A DNA stretch of 64,000 nucleotides from Erythrobacter litoralis (lineage in GTDB: Bacteria > Pseudomonadota > Alphaproteobacteria > Sphingomonadales > Sphingomonadaceae): NCBI RefSeq assembly GCF_001719165.1, contig NZ_CP017057.1, forward strand, positions 2,908,501 through 2,972,500. The letters run 5' to 3'. A program made the position numbers and the translations under genes. How positions within the stretch are numbered: the first letter of the stretch is position 1; each line of letters begins with the position of its first letter. Below, one piece after another: positions 34,652-43,002 of this stretch. The notes under the pieces are model-generated. The model worked only from the letters and a program-made list of their open reading frames with translations. It was not told the origin of the DNA and did not search any database.

Positions 34652-35175
34652 TCGCTGTCTCCTCTTGCTTCCGGCCCGACCACGGGCTCATCCACCTGCT
34701 CGATTTCGGCGCCCGAGAAATCGGCGGTGAAACGGTTGTCGCCCACGCGTCCTACCATATCCTCGCGCAGCGGCGCCTCGGCATAGATGGTGACGGTGTA
34801 ATCGCCCGCCGGGGGATCCTGTCGGATCGGCAGGATATCCTCGCGATAGGCGCGGCTGTTCCAGAAGGCCCGCGCATTCTCGATGCAGGGAAAGCGCACG
34901 GTCAGATTGACGTAGTCCGGCGCGACCTCGCCCTCGAACACCTCCAGCGGGCGCGGCACGGTGACGTAATAGCCGCCGAGCTGTTCGTAGAGCCGGCTTT
35001 CGGCAATCGCACGGCCATAGGCGATCATGCGTGTCCGATCGAGCGTGCGGCCTTCGACCACCATGTAGACGGGCGCATCGCATGTCGATGCGGGCGGAGG
35101 CGGGGCAGCGCCCGCATCGACGCCCGCCTCGACCGGGGCGGATTGCAGGATGAGAAGGAAGGCGGCGGCGATCAT
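34648..35175 (-). CDS. Secreted DUF1330-like protein
   Basis: 175 residues. MIAAAFLLILQSAPVEAG is a signal peptide followed by a Pro/Ala linker; the mature domain (YMVVEGRTLDRTRMIAYGRAI, RFPCIENARAFWNSRAYRE) fits the ferredoxin-like DUF1330 fold, also seen without signal peptide at 46312-46626. ATGA overlap with the upstream gene and ATTC overlap with the methyltransferase gene place it in the same unit. Function unknown. Confidence 0.75.
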   Translation of the reverse strand: MIAAAFLLILQSAPVEAGVDAGAAPPPPASTCDAPVYMVVEGRTLDRTRMIAYGRAIAESRLYEQLGGYYVTVPRPLEVFEGEVAPDYVNLTVRFPCIENARAFWNSRAYREDILPIRQDPPAGDYTVTIYAEAPLREDMVGRVGDNRFTADFSGAEIEQVDEPVVGPEARGDSE

Positions 35176-35633
35176 GGGGCGGGGATCCTTTCCTCGTCGC
35201 ACAGCGTGCGTTTCCACGGGGCGCCATCGCGGAACCATTGCCAGGTCCGCGCGCGGCTCTGTCCGTCCGGGGCGATGTTGATCATCTCGACATAACAGGC
35301 GCCCGGCACGTCCAGCCGGTCGAGCTTCAGCATCAGCGTGTCCTCGTCCGTCTGCCAGCCATGGCCCGAGAACCGGTCGGTCGCCCAGAACAATCGTTCG
35401 CCCTCCAGCCTGCCGCCGAATTCGTAGGTCGCCTGGCGCCCGTCCTCCCAGCTCAGCCAGTTGTGCTGGATGTAATGCCACTCGCCCGCATCGGGGAATT
35501 CGCAATGGGTCTTCACCTTGTGAGCGTCGATCAAGGCGCCGTCGGCGTCGTAATGGCGATACCAGCCGTCCCACCACCCTTCGTGGAGCATCATTGCGGG
35601 CATCGCCGCTTCGAGCGCCGCGCGGTTGCCCAT
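35172..35633 (-). CDS. Lipocalin-like (DUF3598-type) protein (A)
   Basis: 153 residues, starting MGNRAALEAAMPAMMLHEGWWDGWYRHYD. It is a paralogue of the protein at 41108-41614: both have LHEG/RHEG-W-G-Y--(Y/F)-(A/D), a central WxDGR, RIWW/RLFWATD and a closing CRTWHWIRDG/ARTWQWFRDG. The pattern of beta-strands with an N-terminal G-W-G recalls small lipocalin-like DUF3598 proteins. Probably a binder or tailoring isomerase of the pathway. It overlaps the ALDH stop by one base. Confidence 0.65.
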   Translation of the reverse strand: MGNRAALEAAMPAMMLHEGWWDGWYRHYDADGALIDAHKVKTHCEFPDAGEWHYIQHNWLSWEDGRQATYEFGGRLEGERLFWATDRFSGHGWQTDEDTLMLKLDRLDVPGACYVEMINIAPDGQSRARTWQWFRDGAPWKRTLCDEERIPAP

Positions 35634-37051
35634 CAGCCTTCCCCGCGCTCCGCATAGGCATCGATCGGCAGGGGATCGCCCATCTGGCGGATCAGCGCCC
35701 GTTCGCGCAGGAAGCGCAGCATGCCGGTGTCGCCCATGCGGCTCGGGCCGAGGCCGGAACACCCGCGCGACTGGTTGGTGGCATCGCCGACAAAGCTCGT
35801 CATCGCCCCGTCCTGAAGCGAGATCGCACCCGCATCGAGCCGCACGCCCACCGCCGTCGCCTCGTCGAGCGAACCCGCCAGCACCGCCGCCGAAAGGCCG
35901 TATTCGGTGTCGTTCGCCTGCGCGATCGCGTCCTCAATATCGTCATAGATCGTCACCGGGATCACCGGGCCGAACGTTTCCTCGCGCATGACCGTCATCT
36001 GCGGCGTGACATCGGCGAGCACGGTCGGGCGCAGATACTTGCCGCCGCCCAGCACCTCGACCTCGCCGCCGGTCAGCACCCGCGCGCCGTGATTGCGCGC
36101 ATCGTCGATATGGGCCTGCACCTTGTCCGCCTGCGCGGCGAAGATGAAGGGGCCGAGATGGCCCTTCGCGGCATCGGGCCAGGTCAGTTCGACCCGTTCC
36201 GCCGCGGCGACCAGCGCTTTCAGGAAAGGTTCGGCGATTTCGCGGGCTACATAGACCCGCTCGATCGACTGGCAGGCCTGTCCTGTCGCGACGACGCTTG
36301 CCCGCAAAGCCACGCCTGCCGCCCAGTCCGGCTCGGCACTGGCGGTGATGATCATCGGGTCCTTGCCGCCGAGTTCGAGATTGGCCGGGATCAGCGCGCG
36401 CGCCGCGGCCTCGGCGACCTTGCGCCCGGTCGCGGTCGATCCGGTGAAGCAGACATAGTCCACCTCCTCGATCAATGCCTGCCCCACATCGGCTGCGCCC
36501 ATGACATAGGCGAGCGGCAATTCGGGCACTTCGGCAAGGACCTTGCGCATCGGCTCGACAAAGCGCGGCGTAACCTCGGACGGTTTCACCAGCGCGGCGC
36601 AGCCCGCCATCAGAGCGGGCACGGCGTCGATATGGCTGAGGATCACCGGGAAATTCCACGGGGCGATCGCGCCGAACAGCGGGAAGGCGGAGTAATTGGT
36701 GACGATCTCCACGCCGGGGGTGGCCGAAGGATGCGCCTCGACATCGAGCCGGTCGAACAGCTCCGGCCCGCGCTGCGCCCAGCGGCGGATGTTCCCGGCA
36801 CAGCCCTGCACCTCGATCATCGAGACAGTCCCGCGCCCGGTATCGACGGCGAGCGCGCCCGCGATTTCGGCGGCATGCGCGTCGATCGCATCGGCAAAGC
36901 GGGTGAGCACCACCGCGCGCCCGGCGGGGCCGATCGTATCCCATTCGCCCTGCGCCTCGCGCAGCCGGGCGGCGGTCGCGGCGATTTCCTCGCGCGAGCT
37001 TTCGAGGAAGTCGTAATCCTCCTCGCCGGTGCGCGGATTGCGGGCCTTCAT
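35633..37051 (-). CDS. Aldehyde dehydrogenase
   Basis: 472 residues, a full ALDH. APWNFPV, GSTATGRKVAEAA, LELGGKDP with the general-base Glu and TGQACQSIERVYV with the nucleophilic Cys are all in place. It oxidises an aldehyde to the acid with NAD(P)+. The start ATG at 37051 overlaps the stop of the upstream deacetylase gene. Within the unit it follows hydrolases, so the aldehyde may be released by C-N or C-C cleavage. Confidence 0.92.
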   Translation of the reverse strand: MKARNPRTGEEDYDFLESSREEIAATAARLREAQGEWDTIGPAGRAVVLTRFADAIDAHAAEIAGALAVDTGRGTVSMIEVQGCAGNIRRWAQRGPELFDRLDVEAHPSATPGVEIVTNYSAFPLFGAIAPWNFPVILSHIDAVPALMAGCAALVKPSEVTPRFVEPMRKVLAEVPELPLAYVMGAADVGQALIEEVDYVCFTGSTATGRKVAEAAARALIPANLELGGKDPMIITASAEPDWAAGVALRASVVATGQACQSIERVYVAREIAEPFLKALVAAAERVELTWPDAAKGHLGPFIFAAQADKVQAHIDDARNHGARVLTGGEVEVLGGGKYLRPTVLADVTPQMTVMREETFGPVIPVTIYDDIEDAIAQANDTEYGLSAAVLAGSLDEATAVGVRLDAGAISLQDGAMTSFVGDATNQSRGCSGLGPSRMGDTGMLRFLRERALIRQMGDPLPIDAYAERGEG

Positions 37052-37962
37052 TGCTGCTGCTCCCATGCCGACACGATATCCTCGCCCCGCGCAAACCATG
37101 CTTCTTCGCGTCCCGTCAGGTCGGCAAGCAGGCTTTCGAACGCATGGATGCGATAGGGCAGGCCCATGATGTAGGGCGTGAGGTGGATCGGCAGCATCCG
37201 CCCGCCGCCTTTCTCCTTCGCTTCCCGCGCGAGCCAGTCGAAGGCGTCGCGCATGCTTTCACCCCAGCTGTCGGCGCTTTTCTGCTGGACGGTGACGATC
37301 TGGCGGTCGGACAGTTCGTGGTTCAGCGGCAGGTCGATGAGGCCATTGGAAAAGCGATAGGGCATTTCGTCATTCACCCAATCGCAGCAATAGGTCAGCC
37401 CCTCGGCCTTGAGGATGTCGAGCGTATGGAAGCTCTGCTGGCGCGCAATGGAAAGCCAGCCCTTTGGCCTCGCACCGGTCGCTGTCTCCAGCCGCGTCAT
37501 CGCATCGCCGATCAGCTCGCGCTCGGCCTTGTCGCCGAGACTCGCATCGATCGTGCCGTTCATGTCGGTCGAATGAGCGATGATCTCGTGCCCGCCGGCC
37601 TGCACCGCCTCGATGAGTTCGGGATAGCGTTCGGCAATCGCGGCATTGGTCGCGAAGCTCGCCTTCACGCCCGTTGTCTCGAACGCCTCGAGCATCCGCC
37701 ATGCGCCCACGCGGTTGCCGTAATCGCGCGCGGTGTAGTGGCGGTAATCGGGATAGGGGGTGACCATGTGGCCGGGCGCCTTGAACGGGCCGCCGGGGAC
37801 AATCGGAAACCATTCGAGACTGACGCAAAGCCACACCGCGACCGAGCCTTTGGGCCATTTGACCGGCGGGCGTTCATGCAGGTTCGACCATTCGTAAAGG
37901 TCGTGGTCATAGCCCTCGCGGCGCTTCGGGTATTGGGTGTAGCTTTCGGGCAAGGTGCTCAT
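37048..37962 (-). CDS. Polysaccharide-deacetylase-fold hydrolase (2)
   Basis: 304 residues, no signal peptide. GGHEIIAHSTDMNGT carries the two-His metal site of the NodB barrel, and GARPKGWLSIARQQS the matching downstream loop; the C-terminal IHLTPYIMGLPYRIHAFE segment contains the late His. This is the PuuE/cyclic imidase-like branch, whose members open ureide or imide rings. It overlaps its paralogue upstream (ATGA), and both are in the isochorismatase-led operon. Confidence 0.8.
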   Translation of the reverse strand: MSTLPESYTQYPKRREGYDHDLYEWSNLHERPPVKWPKGSVAVWLCVSLEWFPIVPGGPFKAPGHMVTPYPDYRHYTARDYGNRVGAWRMLEAFETTGVKASFATNAAIAERYPELIEAVQAGGHEIIAHSTDMNGTIDASLGDKAERELIGDAMTRLETATGARPKGWLSIARQQSFHTLDILKAEGLTYCCDWVNDEMPYRFSNGLIDLPLNHELSDRQIVTVQQKSADSWGESMRDAFDWLAREAKEKGGGRMLPIHLTPYIMGLPYRIHAFESLLADLTGREEAWFARGEDIVSAWEQQQ

Positions 37963-38852
37963 TGCTGGGCCCTCCCCATTTGTTCACGCCACGCATCGAC
38001 GATCTCGCCCGCGGTGGCGAGCCATGCGCGGCCGTCCTTCGCGATGTGTTCCAGTGCCTCCTCGAACGGGCCGATCCGGTGCGGCTGGCCGATCAGGTAG
38101 GCGTGTAGCGGAATGCACATGACGGTGCCCGAATTCGCGCCTTCCTCCGCCAGCCTTTCGTACTGCTTGACCAGCGTCTCGGCATATTCGCGTCCGCTCA
38201 TGTTGTAGACGAAGAAGCCGTAATGGTCGTTGACCTCGAGGCTGTAGGGGATCGAGGCCAAGAGGCCTTCAGCCACCTTCACCTCCTGCACCTGATCGTC
38301 GTGATAAAGGTCGCAGGTATAGTCGAATTCGTATTCGGCGAGTAGGTCGAGCGTGCGCGGCGTATGCGTCAGCGCCGGCGCGAGCCAGCCGCGGATGCGC
38401 TGGCCGGTCGCGGCCTCGACCGTCGCAATCGAATCCTCGATGATCGCGCGCTCCTGTTCCTCGGTCATGTCGTAGGAATAGCGCGTGTTGTAGATGCCGT
38501 GGCTGAAGAACTCCCAGCCGCGGGAGACTGCGTCGGCGACCACTTCAGGGTGATGCTGACACAAGGCGACCGAAAGGCTGACCGAGCCGGGAAAGCCGTG
38601 GCGGGTCATCACCTCGGCCATGCGCCAGTGGCTCACGCGGTTGGAATGGTCGCGGTGGGAATAGCCGACGACGCTGGGGGCAGGATGCGGCCAGGGATTG
38701 CGCTTGGGATGGATCGGCGGGTCGATCTCGTAATATTCGAGATTGGGCGCGACCCATACGGCGCAGGTCTTGCCGCCCGGCCACTCGATCTTGGGGCGGC
38801 CCTTGTTGGGGTGGTAATCGTAGAGCCCGGGATCGGGCGCGCCTTCCTGCAT
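37959..38852 (-). CDS. Polysaccharide-deacetylase-fold hydrolase (3)
   Basis: 297 residues. Related to the neighbouring protein: IHPKRNPWPHPAPSVVGYSHRDHSNR, RGWEFFSHGIYNTRYS and RIRGWLAPALTHTPRTLD. The first His of the GHE-x3-H metal motif is replaced by Trp (GWEFFSH), so its metal site is incomplete; it may be a non-catalytic partner of the 37048 protein. C-terminal IPLHAYLIGQPHRIGPFEEAL parallels that of the neighbour. Overlaps both neighbouring genes. Confidence 0.8.
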   Translation of the reverse strand: MQEGAPDPGLYDYHPNKGRPKIEWPGGKTCAVWVAPNLEYYEIDPPIHPKRNPWPHPAPSVVGYSHRDHSNRVSHWRMAEVMTRHGFPGSVSLSVALCQHHPEVVADAVSRGWEFFSHGIYNTRYSYDMTEEQERAIIEDSIATVEAATGQRIRGWLAPALTHTPRTLDLLAEYEFDYTCDLYHDDQVQEVKVAEGLLASIPYSLEVNDHYGFFVYNMSGREYAETLVKQYERLAEEGANSGTVMCIPLHAYLIGQPHRIGPFEEALEHIAKDGRAWLATAGEIVDAWREQMGRAQQ

Positions 38853-39535
38853 CAGCGCGCCTCCAGCCAGTCGATCACCGCCTGCACGGGCTCGACATCG
38901 GCGTATTTCAACTGGAGGTCGGTGAGATTGGCGAAGTGATAGCTTTCGTGCTTGTCGGCGCAGGTCTCGATCGGAACGATGGTTCGATATCCGTGGGAGA
39001 GCGCATCGACCGCGGTCGCCCGAACGCAGCCCGACGTGCTGCCGCCCGTCACCACTACGGTATCGACCTTGTGCCAGACGAGATAGCTGGCGAGCGGGGT
39101 TTCGAAGAACGCGCTCGGCATGCGCTTGGTATATTGCAGGTCGTGCCCGTCGATCTCGCAGCGCGGGTCGAACTGGTGGCGTTCGCTTTCGTACTTGATG
39201 TTCTGCAAGGAATCCTCGGTATCGGTGCGCGTGCCCCACACGCCCGCATCGCCCGCGTCCGCCTTGTAGGCGACGCGGCTCCAGATCACCGGCATGCCCT
39301 TTTCGCGGGCAAGGCGGCTGATCGTGTTGATGTATTCGATCTGATCGGGATCGGTCTCGTAGGCGGTCTTGAACAGGTCGGTGCGGGTATAGGCCTGCTG
39401 CACGTCGACATTGACGATGGCGAGCTTCTCTCCGAAGCCGAATTTCTTGCGCGCGGGGTTCGCCATCACCTCTTCGAAGATCGCGCGCGCCGTGCGCCCG
39501 TCCTCGACCATCTTGGTTCCCACGAGTTCCGTCAT
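38852..39535 (-). CDS. Isochorismatase-like cysteine hydrolase (N-carbamoylsarcosine amidase-like)
   Basis: 227 residues. Catalytic Asp44 (AIVNVDVQQ), Lys137 (YTKRMPSAFF) and Cys170 (GGSTSGCVRATA) are present. Their spacing, 93 and 33 residues, equals that of the Asp51/Lys144/Cys177 triad I recall for N-carbamoylsarcosine amidohydrolase; maleamate amidases are relatives. So it probably hydrolyses an N-carbamoyl or dicarboxylic half-amide. GGGGAG RBS before the ATG at 39535. It is the first gene of the leftward nine-gene unit, divergent from the alpha/beta hydrolase across operator 7. Confidence 0.88.
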   Translation of the reverse strand: MTELVGTKMVEDGRTARAIFEEVMANPARKKFGFGEKLAIVNVDVQQAYTRTDLFKTAYETDPDQIEYINTISRLAREKGMPVIWSRVAYKADAGDAGVWGTRTDTEDSLQNIKYESERHQFDPRCEIDGHDLQYTKRMPSAFFETPLASYLVWHKVDTVVVTGGSTSGCVRATAVDALSHGYRTIVPIETCADKHESYHFANLTDLQLKYADVEPVQAVIDWLEAR

Positions 39536-39680
39536 GAAGCTCCCCTCTGCGGTCAGTGCCTTGTCGGCGCGATAGGCGCGTATCCGACACGCGAACGAGG
39601 CTCGCCACGAACGTGTCCGACTGGCGGTTTTTACGCTTTGACAGCGCACAATAAAGCCGCGTAAGGCCATGTCGAGTGAA

Positions 39681-39696
39681 ATTTGTCCGGACAACT
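39681..39696. promoter_or_regulatory. Palindromic operator 7
   Basis: ATTTGTCCGGACAACT, core TTGTCCGGACAA at 39683-39694. It sits in the 189-bp region between the divergent isochorismatase (39535) and hydrolase (39725) genes. TTGACA at 39638-39643 could be the -35 of the rightward promoter, but I see no good -10. Confidence 0.85.
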
Positions 39697-39724
39697 TGAG
39701 CCCGCGAGCCGCGAGAGGGATTCC

Positions 39725-41107
39725 TTGCCCAGTCAGATCACCCGCCAGATCACCCGCCAGATCACCCGTCACGTCCTCACCATTCCTGCGCGCGGACCGA
39801 AACCGGCGCGAAAGGTGCATTATCGCCGCTGCGGCAGCGGCCCGGCGCTGCTGATGGTCCACCAGAGCCCGCGCTCATCGGCCGAATACGCCGAACTGAT
39901 GCGCGAATGGGGCGCGCATTTCACCTGCATCGCGCCCGACACGCCCGGCTTCGGCCAGTCCGATCCGCTCCCCGGTAACCCCGAAATCGGCGACTTCGCC
40001 GATGCGATCATGGAGTTCGCCGACGCGCTCGGCATCGCGCCCTGCCCCGCTTACGGCTTCCATTCGGGCGGCATCATCCTCGTCACCGCGATCAAGCGCA
40101 GGCCGCAGGCGTTCCGCTGTCTCGCGGTCGGCGGCTATGCCATCTGGACGCCGGAGGAAATGCGCATCTTCGGGGAAAGCTACCTGCCCGAATTCGTGCC
40201 GCAACCCTATGGCGAACACCTGGCCTGGATCTGGAACCGCATTCTCGAACAGAGCTGGGTCTTCCCGTGGTTCGACACGCGCGAGGAAGCGCGCCTGCCG
40301 ATCGCCCATGCCGATGTCGCGCAGGTGGCGCAGACGGTTTCGGAAATGCTCGACGCGGGCGAACATTACCGCGCGGGCTATGGCGCGGTGCTGCGCGCGC
40401 CGCGCGACATTCCGCCCGCAGGGGAAGACGTGCCGCCCTGCCTCATCAGCGCCTATGGCGGCGACCCGCTCCAGGCGCATATCGACCGGCTGGGCGAAAT
40501 GCCCGCGAGCTGGAGCGCGCGGAAGGTCGCGACGCCGAAGGAACACCAGGACACGAGCCTCGCCTTCCTTCAGGAGCATGTCGGCGATGCACCCTGCGGC
40601 GCCCTGCCCGAGGACGCGGACGAAGGCTGGCTTCATCTGGATGACGGCCTCATCCACTGGAAAGGCAAGCGCGGCGGGCGGCTCCAGCTCCACGCTCCGG
40701 CGCGCGAACTGGCCGATCCGGGCGAAGGCGCGCTCGCCATCGATGTGCCCGGCCACGGCCAGTCGAGCGATTTCGCCGACATGCGCGCCGCCGTCAAAGC
40801 CGCCGCCGACGCGCTCGGCGCGCAGGGGATCGACTGGCCCGCACCGCCGCCGGGCGACCCCGAAGCCCTCTATCCCGACATGACGCCCGACCGGTTCGGC
40901 CTCTATCTCCAGCGGGCATGGCAGACCGCGCGGGCAGAGGCCTTTTTCGAACCATGGTACGAAGCGAATGCGACCCACGCGGTCCCGCTCAGCCCCGAAG
41001 CCATCGCCACCCCGGCGGTCCACGCCCGCTCCCTCGCCCGGGTCAGGGCCGGGGATGCCGCGCGCCGCTGGCACGACACACTTGCCCAAATCCAAGGAGA
41101 GACGTGA
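39725..41107 (+). CDS. Alpha/beta hydrolase with C-terminal extension
   Basis: About 460 residues. Residues 30-280 form an alpha/beta hydrolase: APDTPGFGQSD, then nucleophile Ser114 in YGFHSGG. The remaining 180 residues include ALAIDVPGHGQSSDFAD, which looks like a second, degenerate hydrolase half, so the chain may be an internal duplication. I take the TTG at 39725 because AGAGGGA precedes it; the earlier TTG lies inside the operator. The N-terminus carries QITR three times. With the divergent isochorismatase the pair recalls NicD/NicF (formylmaleamate deformylase/maleamate amidase), an analogy only. Confidence 0.8.
   Translation: MPSQITRQITRQITRHVLTIPARGPKPARKVHYRRCGSGPALLMVHQSPRSSAEYAELMREWGAHFTCIAPDTPGFGQSDPLPGNPEIGDFADAIMEFADALGIAPCPAYGFHSGGIILVTAIKRRPQAFRCLAVGGYAIWTPEEMRIFGESYLPEFVPQPYGEHLAWIWNRILEQSWVFPWFDTREEARLPIAHADVAQVAQTVSEMLDAGEHYRAGYGAVLRAPRDIPPAGEDVPPCLISAYGGDPLQAHIDRLGEMPASWSARKVATPKEHQDTSLAFLQEHVGDAPCGALPEDADEGWLHLDDGLIHWKGKRGGRLQLHAPARELADPGEGALAIDVPGHGQSSDFADMRAAVKAAADALGAQGIDWPAPPPGDPEALYPDMTPDRFGLYLQRAWQTARAEAFFEPWYEANATHAVPLSPEAIATPAVHARSLARVRAGDAARRWHDTLAQIQGET
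39734..39769 (+). repeat. Three tandem 12-bp repeats at the start of the hydrolase gene
   Basis: CAGATCACCCGC is repeated three times (last base T in the third), encoding QITRQITRQITR. The block separates the operator from the conserved hydrolase domain and keeps the frame at any copy number. Confidence 0.9.
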
Positions 41108-41614
41108 ATGATCGACATGGCCAAGGAAATGCCGCTCCTCGCCCGCCACGAAGGGGTGTGGGACGGGACCTACACCTATTTCAACGCCGACAACGAAAAG
41201 GTGGACGAACACGCCAGCCGCCTGCTGTGCCGCATGACGGGCGACGACGAGATCCCCTATCACCAGACCAATTACTACACCTGGCCCGACGGCAGGACCG
41301 AAGTGCGCGATTTCCCCGCGTCCTATCGCGACGGGCGCATCTGGTGGGACAACGAACTGATCCAGGGCTGGGCCGCCGAAGTGCCGCTGGATGATAAGAA
41401 CCGCACGATGATGCTCTACTGGCAGCGCACCGGCGATCCCTCGCTCTACCTTTACGAGCAGATCCAGATCAGCGACGACGGCAAGAATCGCTGCCGCACC
41501 TGGCACTGGATCCGCGACGGAAAGCTGGAGACGCGCACCGCGATCCAGGAGCATTTCGTGACGAAGGACTGGAAGACAATTGACGAGGAAATGAAGGCGA
41601 AACACGGCGCCTGA
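41108..41614 (+). CDS. Lipocalin-like (DUF3598-type) protein (B)
   Basis: 168 residues, MIDMAKEMPLLARHEGVWDGTYTYF. It is the paralogue of the 35172-35633 protein, with the same G-W-G opening, WPDGRTE, RIWWDNELIQGW and CRTWHWIRDGK. No signal peptide. ATG directly after the hydrolase stop. One copy in each of the two divergent units from operator 7 suggests the two proteins act on related intermediates. Function not known. Confidence 0.7.
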   Translation: MIDMAKEMPLLARHEGVWDGTYTYFNADNEKVDEHASRLLCRMTGDDEIPYHQTNYYTWPDGRTEVRDFPASYRDGRIWWDNELIQGWAAEVPLDDKNRTMMLYWQRTGDPSLYLYEQIQISDDGKNRCRTWHWIRDGKLETRTAIQEHFVTKDWKTIDEEMKAKHGA

Positions 41615-41622
41615 GGACAGTC

Positions 41623-43002
41623 ATGGGACGCACCCTGTTCGATCACGTCTGGGACACGCATTTCGTCGCCGACACGGCGGGCGGAGCGGCGCTGGTCGCG
41701 ATCGACCGGGTGTTCCTGCACGAACGCACCGGGGCCGCCGCGCTCGCCCGCATGGCCGAGATGGGGCGCACCGTGCGCGACCCCGCGCGGGTCTTCGCCG
41801 TGATGGACCACATCGTCGACACCCGCCCCGGGCGCGGCGACGGCACGCTGATGCCGGGCGGCGAGGGCTTCATCACCGAAACCCGCGCCGCCTGCCGCGC
41901 GGCTGGCATCACCCTGTTCGACGTCAATGACAGCGCGCAGGGCATCGTCCACGTGATCTCGCCCGAACAGGGGATCGTCCTGCCCGGCCTGACGCTCGTC
42001 GCGCCCGACAGCCACACCTGCACGCAAGGAGCCTTCGGCGCGCTGGCGTGGGGCATCGGATCGAGCGAGGCAGAACACGCGATGGTGACGGGCACGCTCC
42101 GCCTCGAAAAGCCGAAGACCATGCGCGTGACCTTCAAGGGCGCGCTTGCGCCCGGCGTGACGGCGAAGGACATGATCCTGACGTTGATCGCCCGCCACGG
42201 CGCGGGCGGGGGCGCGGGCCATGTCGTCGAATTCGCCGGGGAAGCGGTCGCCGCGCTCGACATGGAAGCGCGCATGACCCTGTGCAACATGGCGACCGAA
42301 TTCAGCGCGATGACCGGCCTGATCGCGCCGGACGAGACGACTTTCGAATATCTCGCGGGGCGGCCCTATGCGCCGGACAATTTCGACGATCCCTATTGGC
42401 AGACGCTCCGCTCGGACGAGGACGCGACCTTCGACCGCGAGATCGTGATCGAGGCCGCCGACATCGCCCCGATGGTGAGCTGGGGGACGAGCCCCGAACA
42501 TACCATCCCCGTCACCGCCGCCGTCCCGCAGGGCCCGGCGCGCGCGCATGATTATATCGGCCTTGAAGCGGGCAGAGCGCTCGCCGGGACGCCGGTGGAT
42601 GCCGCCTTCATCGGCAGCTGCACCAATGCGCGCCTCAGCGACCTCAGGCGGGCCGCCGCCATCCTGAAGGGCCGCCATATCGCCCCCTCGATCAGGAAGG
42701 CGCTGGTCGTCCCCGGCTCGCTTTCGGTCAAGCGCGCGGCCGAGGCGGAGGGGCTCGACGCGATCTTCGCCGCGGCCGGGTTCGAATGGCGCATGAGCGG
42801 GTGTTCGCTGTGCTTCTATGCCGGCGGCGAGGGTTTCCCCGAAGGATCGCGCGTGATTTCAAGCACCAATCGCAATTTCGAAGGGCGTCAGGGCCCCGGC
42901 ATCCGCACCCACATCGCCTCGCCCGAAACCGTCGCGGCGAGCGCGATTGCGGGCGTCATTGCGGACCCGCGCGAATATGCGCGCGCGAAGGAACCGGCAT
43001 GA
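41623..43002 (+). CDS. Aconitase-family dehydratase, large subunit (LeuC-like)
   Basis: 459 residues. The [4Fe-4S] ligands are Cys333 (GSCTNAR), Cys394 and Cys397 (SGCSLC); VAPDSHTCTQGAFGALAWGIG and STNRNFEGRQG are further family motifs. Length and small-subunit pairing match LeuC, but CSLC replaces the leucine-pathway CSMC and there is no leuA or leuB nearby. Dehydration/hydration of a branched C5-C6 dicarboxylate (citramalate, dimethylmalate or maleate type) fits the HMG-CoA-lyase-like and CoA-transferase neighbours. Confidence 0.9.
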   Translation: MGRTLFDHVWDTHFVADTAGGAALVAIDRVFLHERTGAAALARMAEMGRTVRDPARVFAVMDHIVDTRPGRGDGTLMPGGEGFITETRAACRAAGITLFDVNDSAQGIVHVISPEQGIVLPGLTLVAPDSHTCTQGAFGALAWGIGSSEAEHAMVTGTLRLEKPKTMRVTFKGALAPGVTAKDMILTLIARHGAGGGAGHVVEFAGEAVAALDMEARMTLCNMATEFSAMTGLIAPDETTFEYLAGRPYAPDNFDDPYWQTLRSDEDATFDREIVIEAADIAPMVSWGTSPEHTIPVTAAVPQGPARAHDYIGLEAGRALAGTPVDAAFIGSCTNARLSDLRRAAAILKGRHIAPSIRKALVVPGSLSVKRAAEAEGLDAIFAAAGFEWRMSGCSLCFYAGGEGFPEGSRVISSTNRNFEGRQGPGIRTHIASPETVAASAIAGVIADPREYARAKEPA

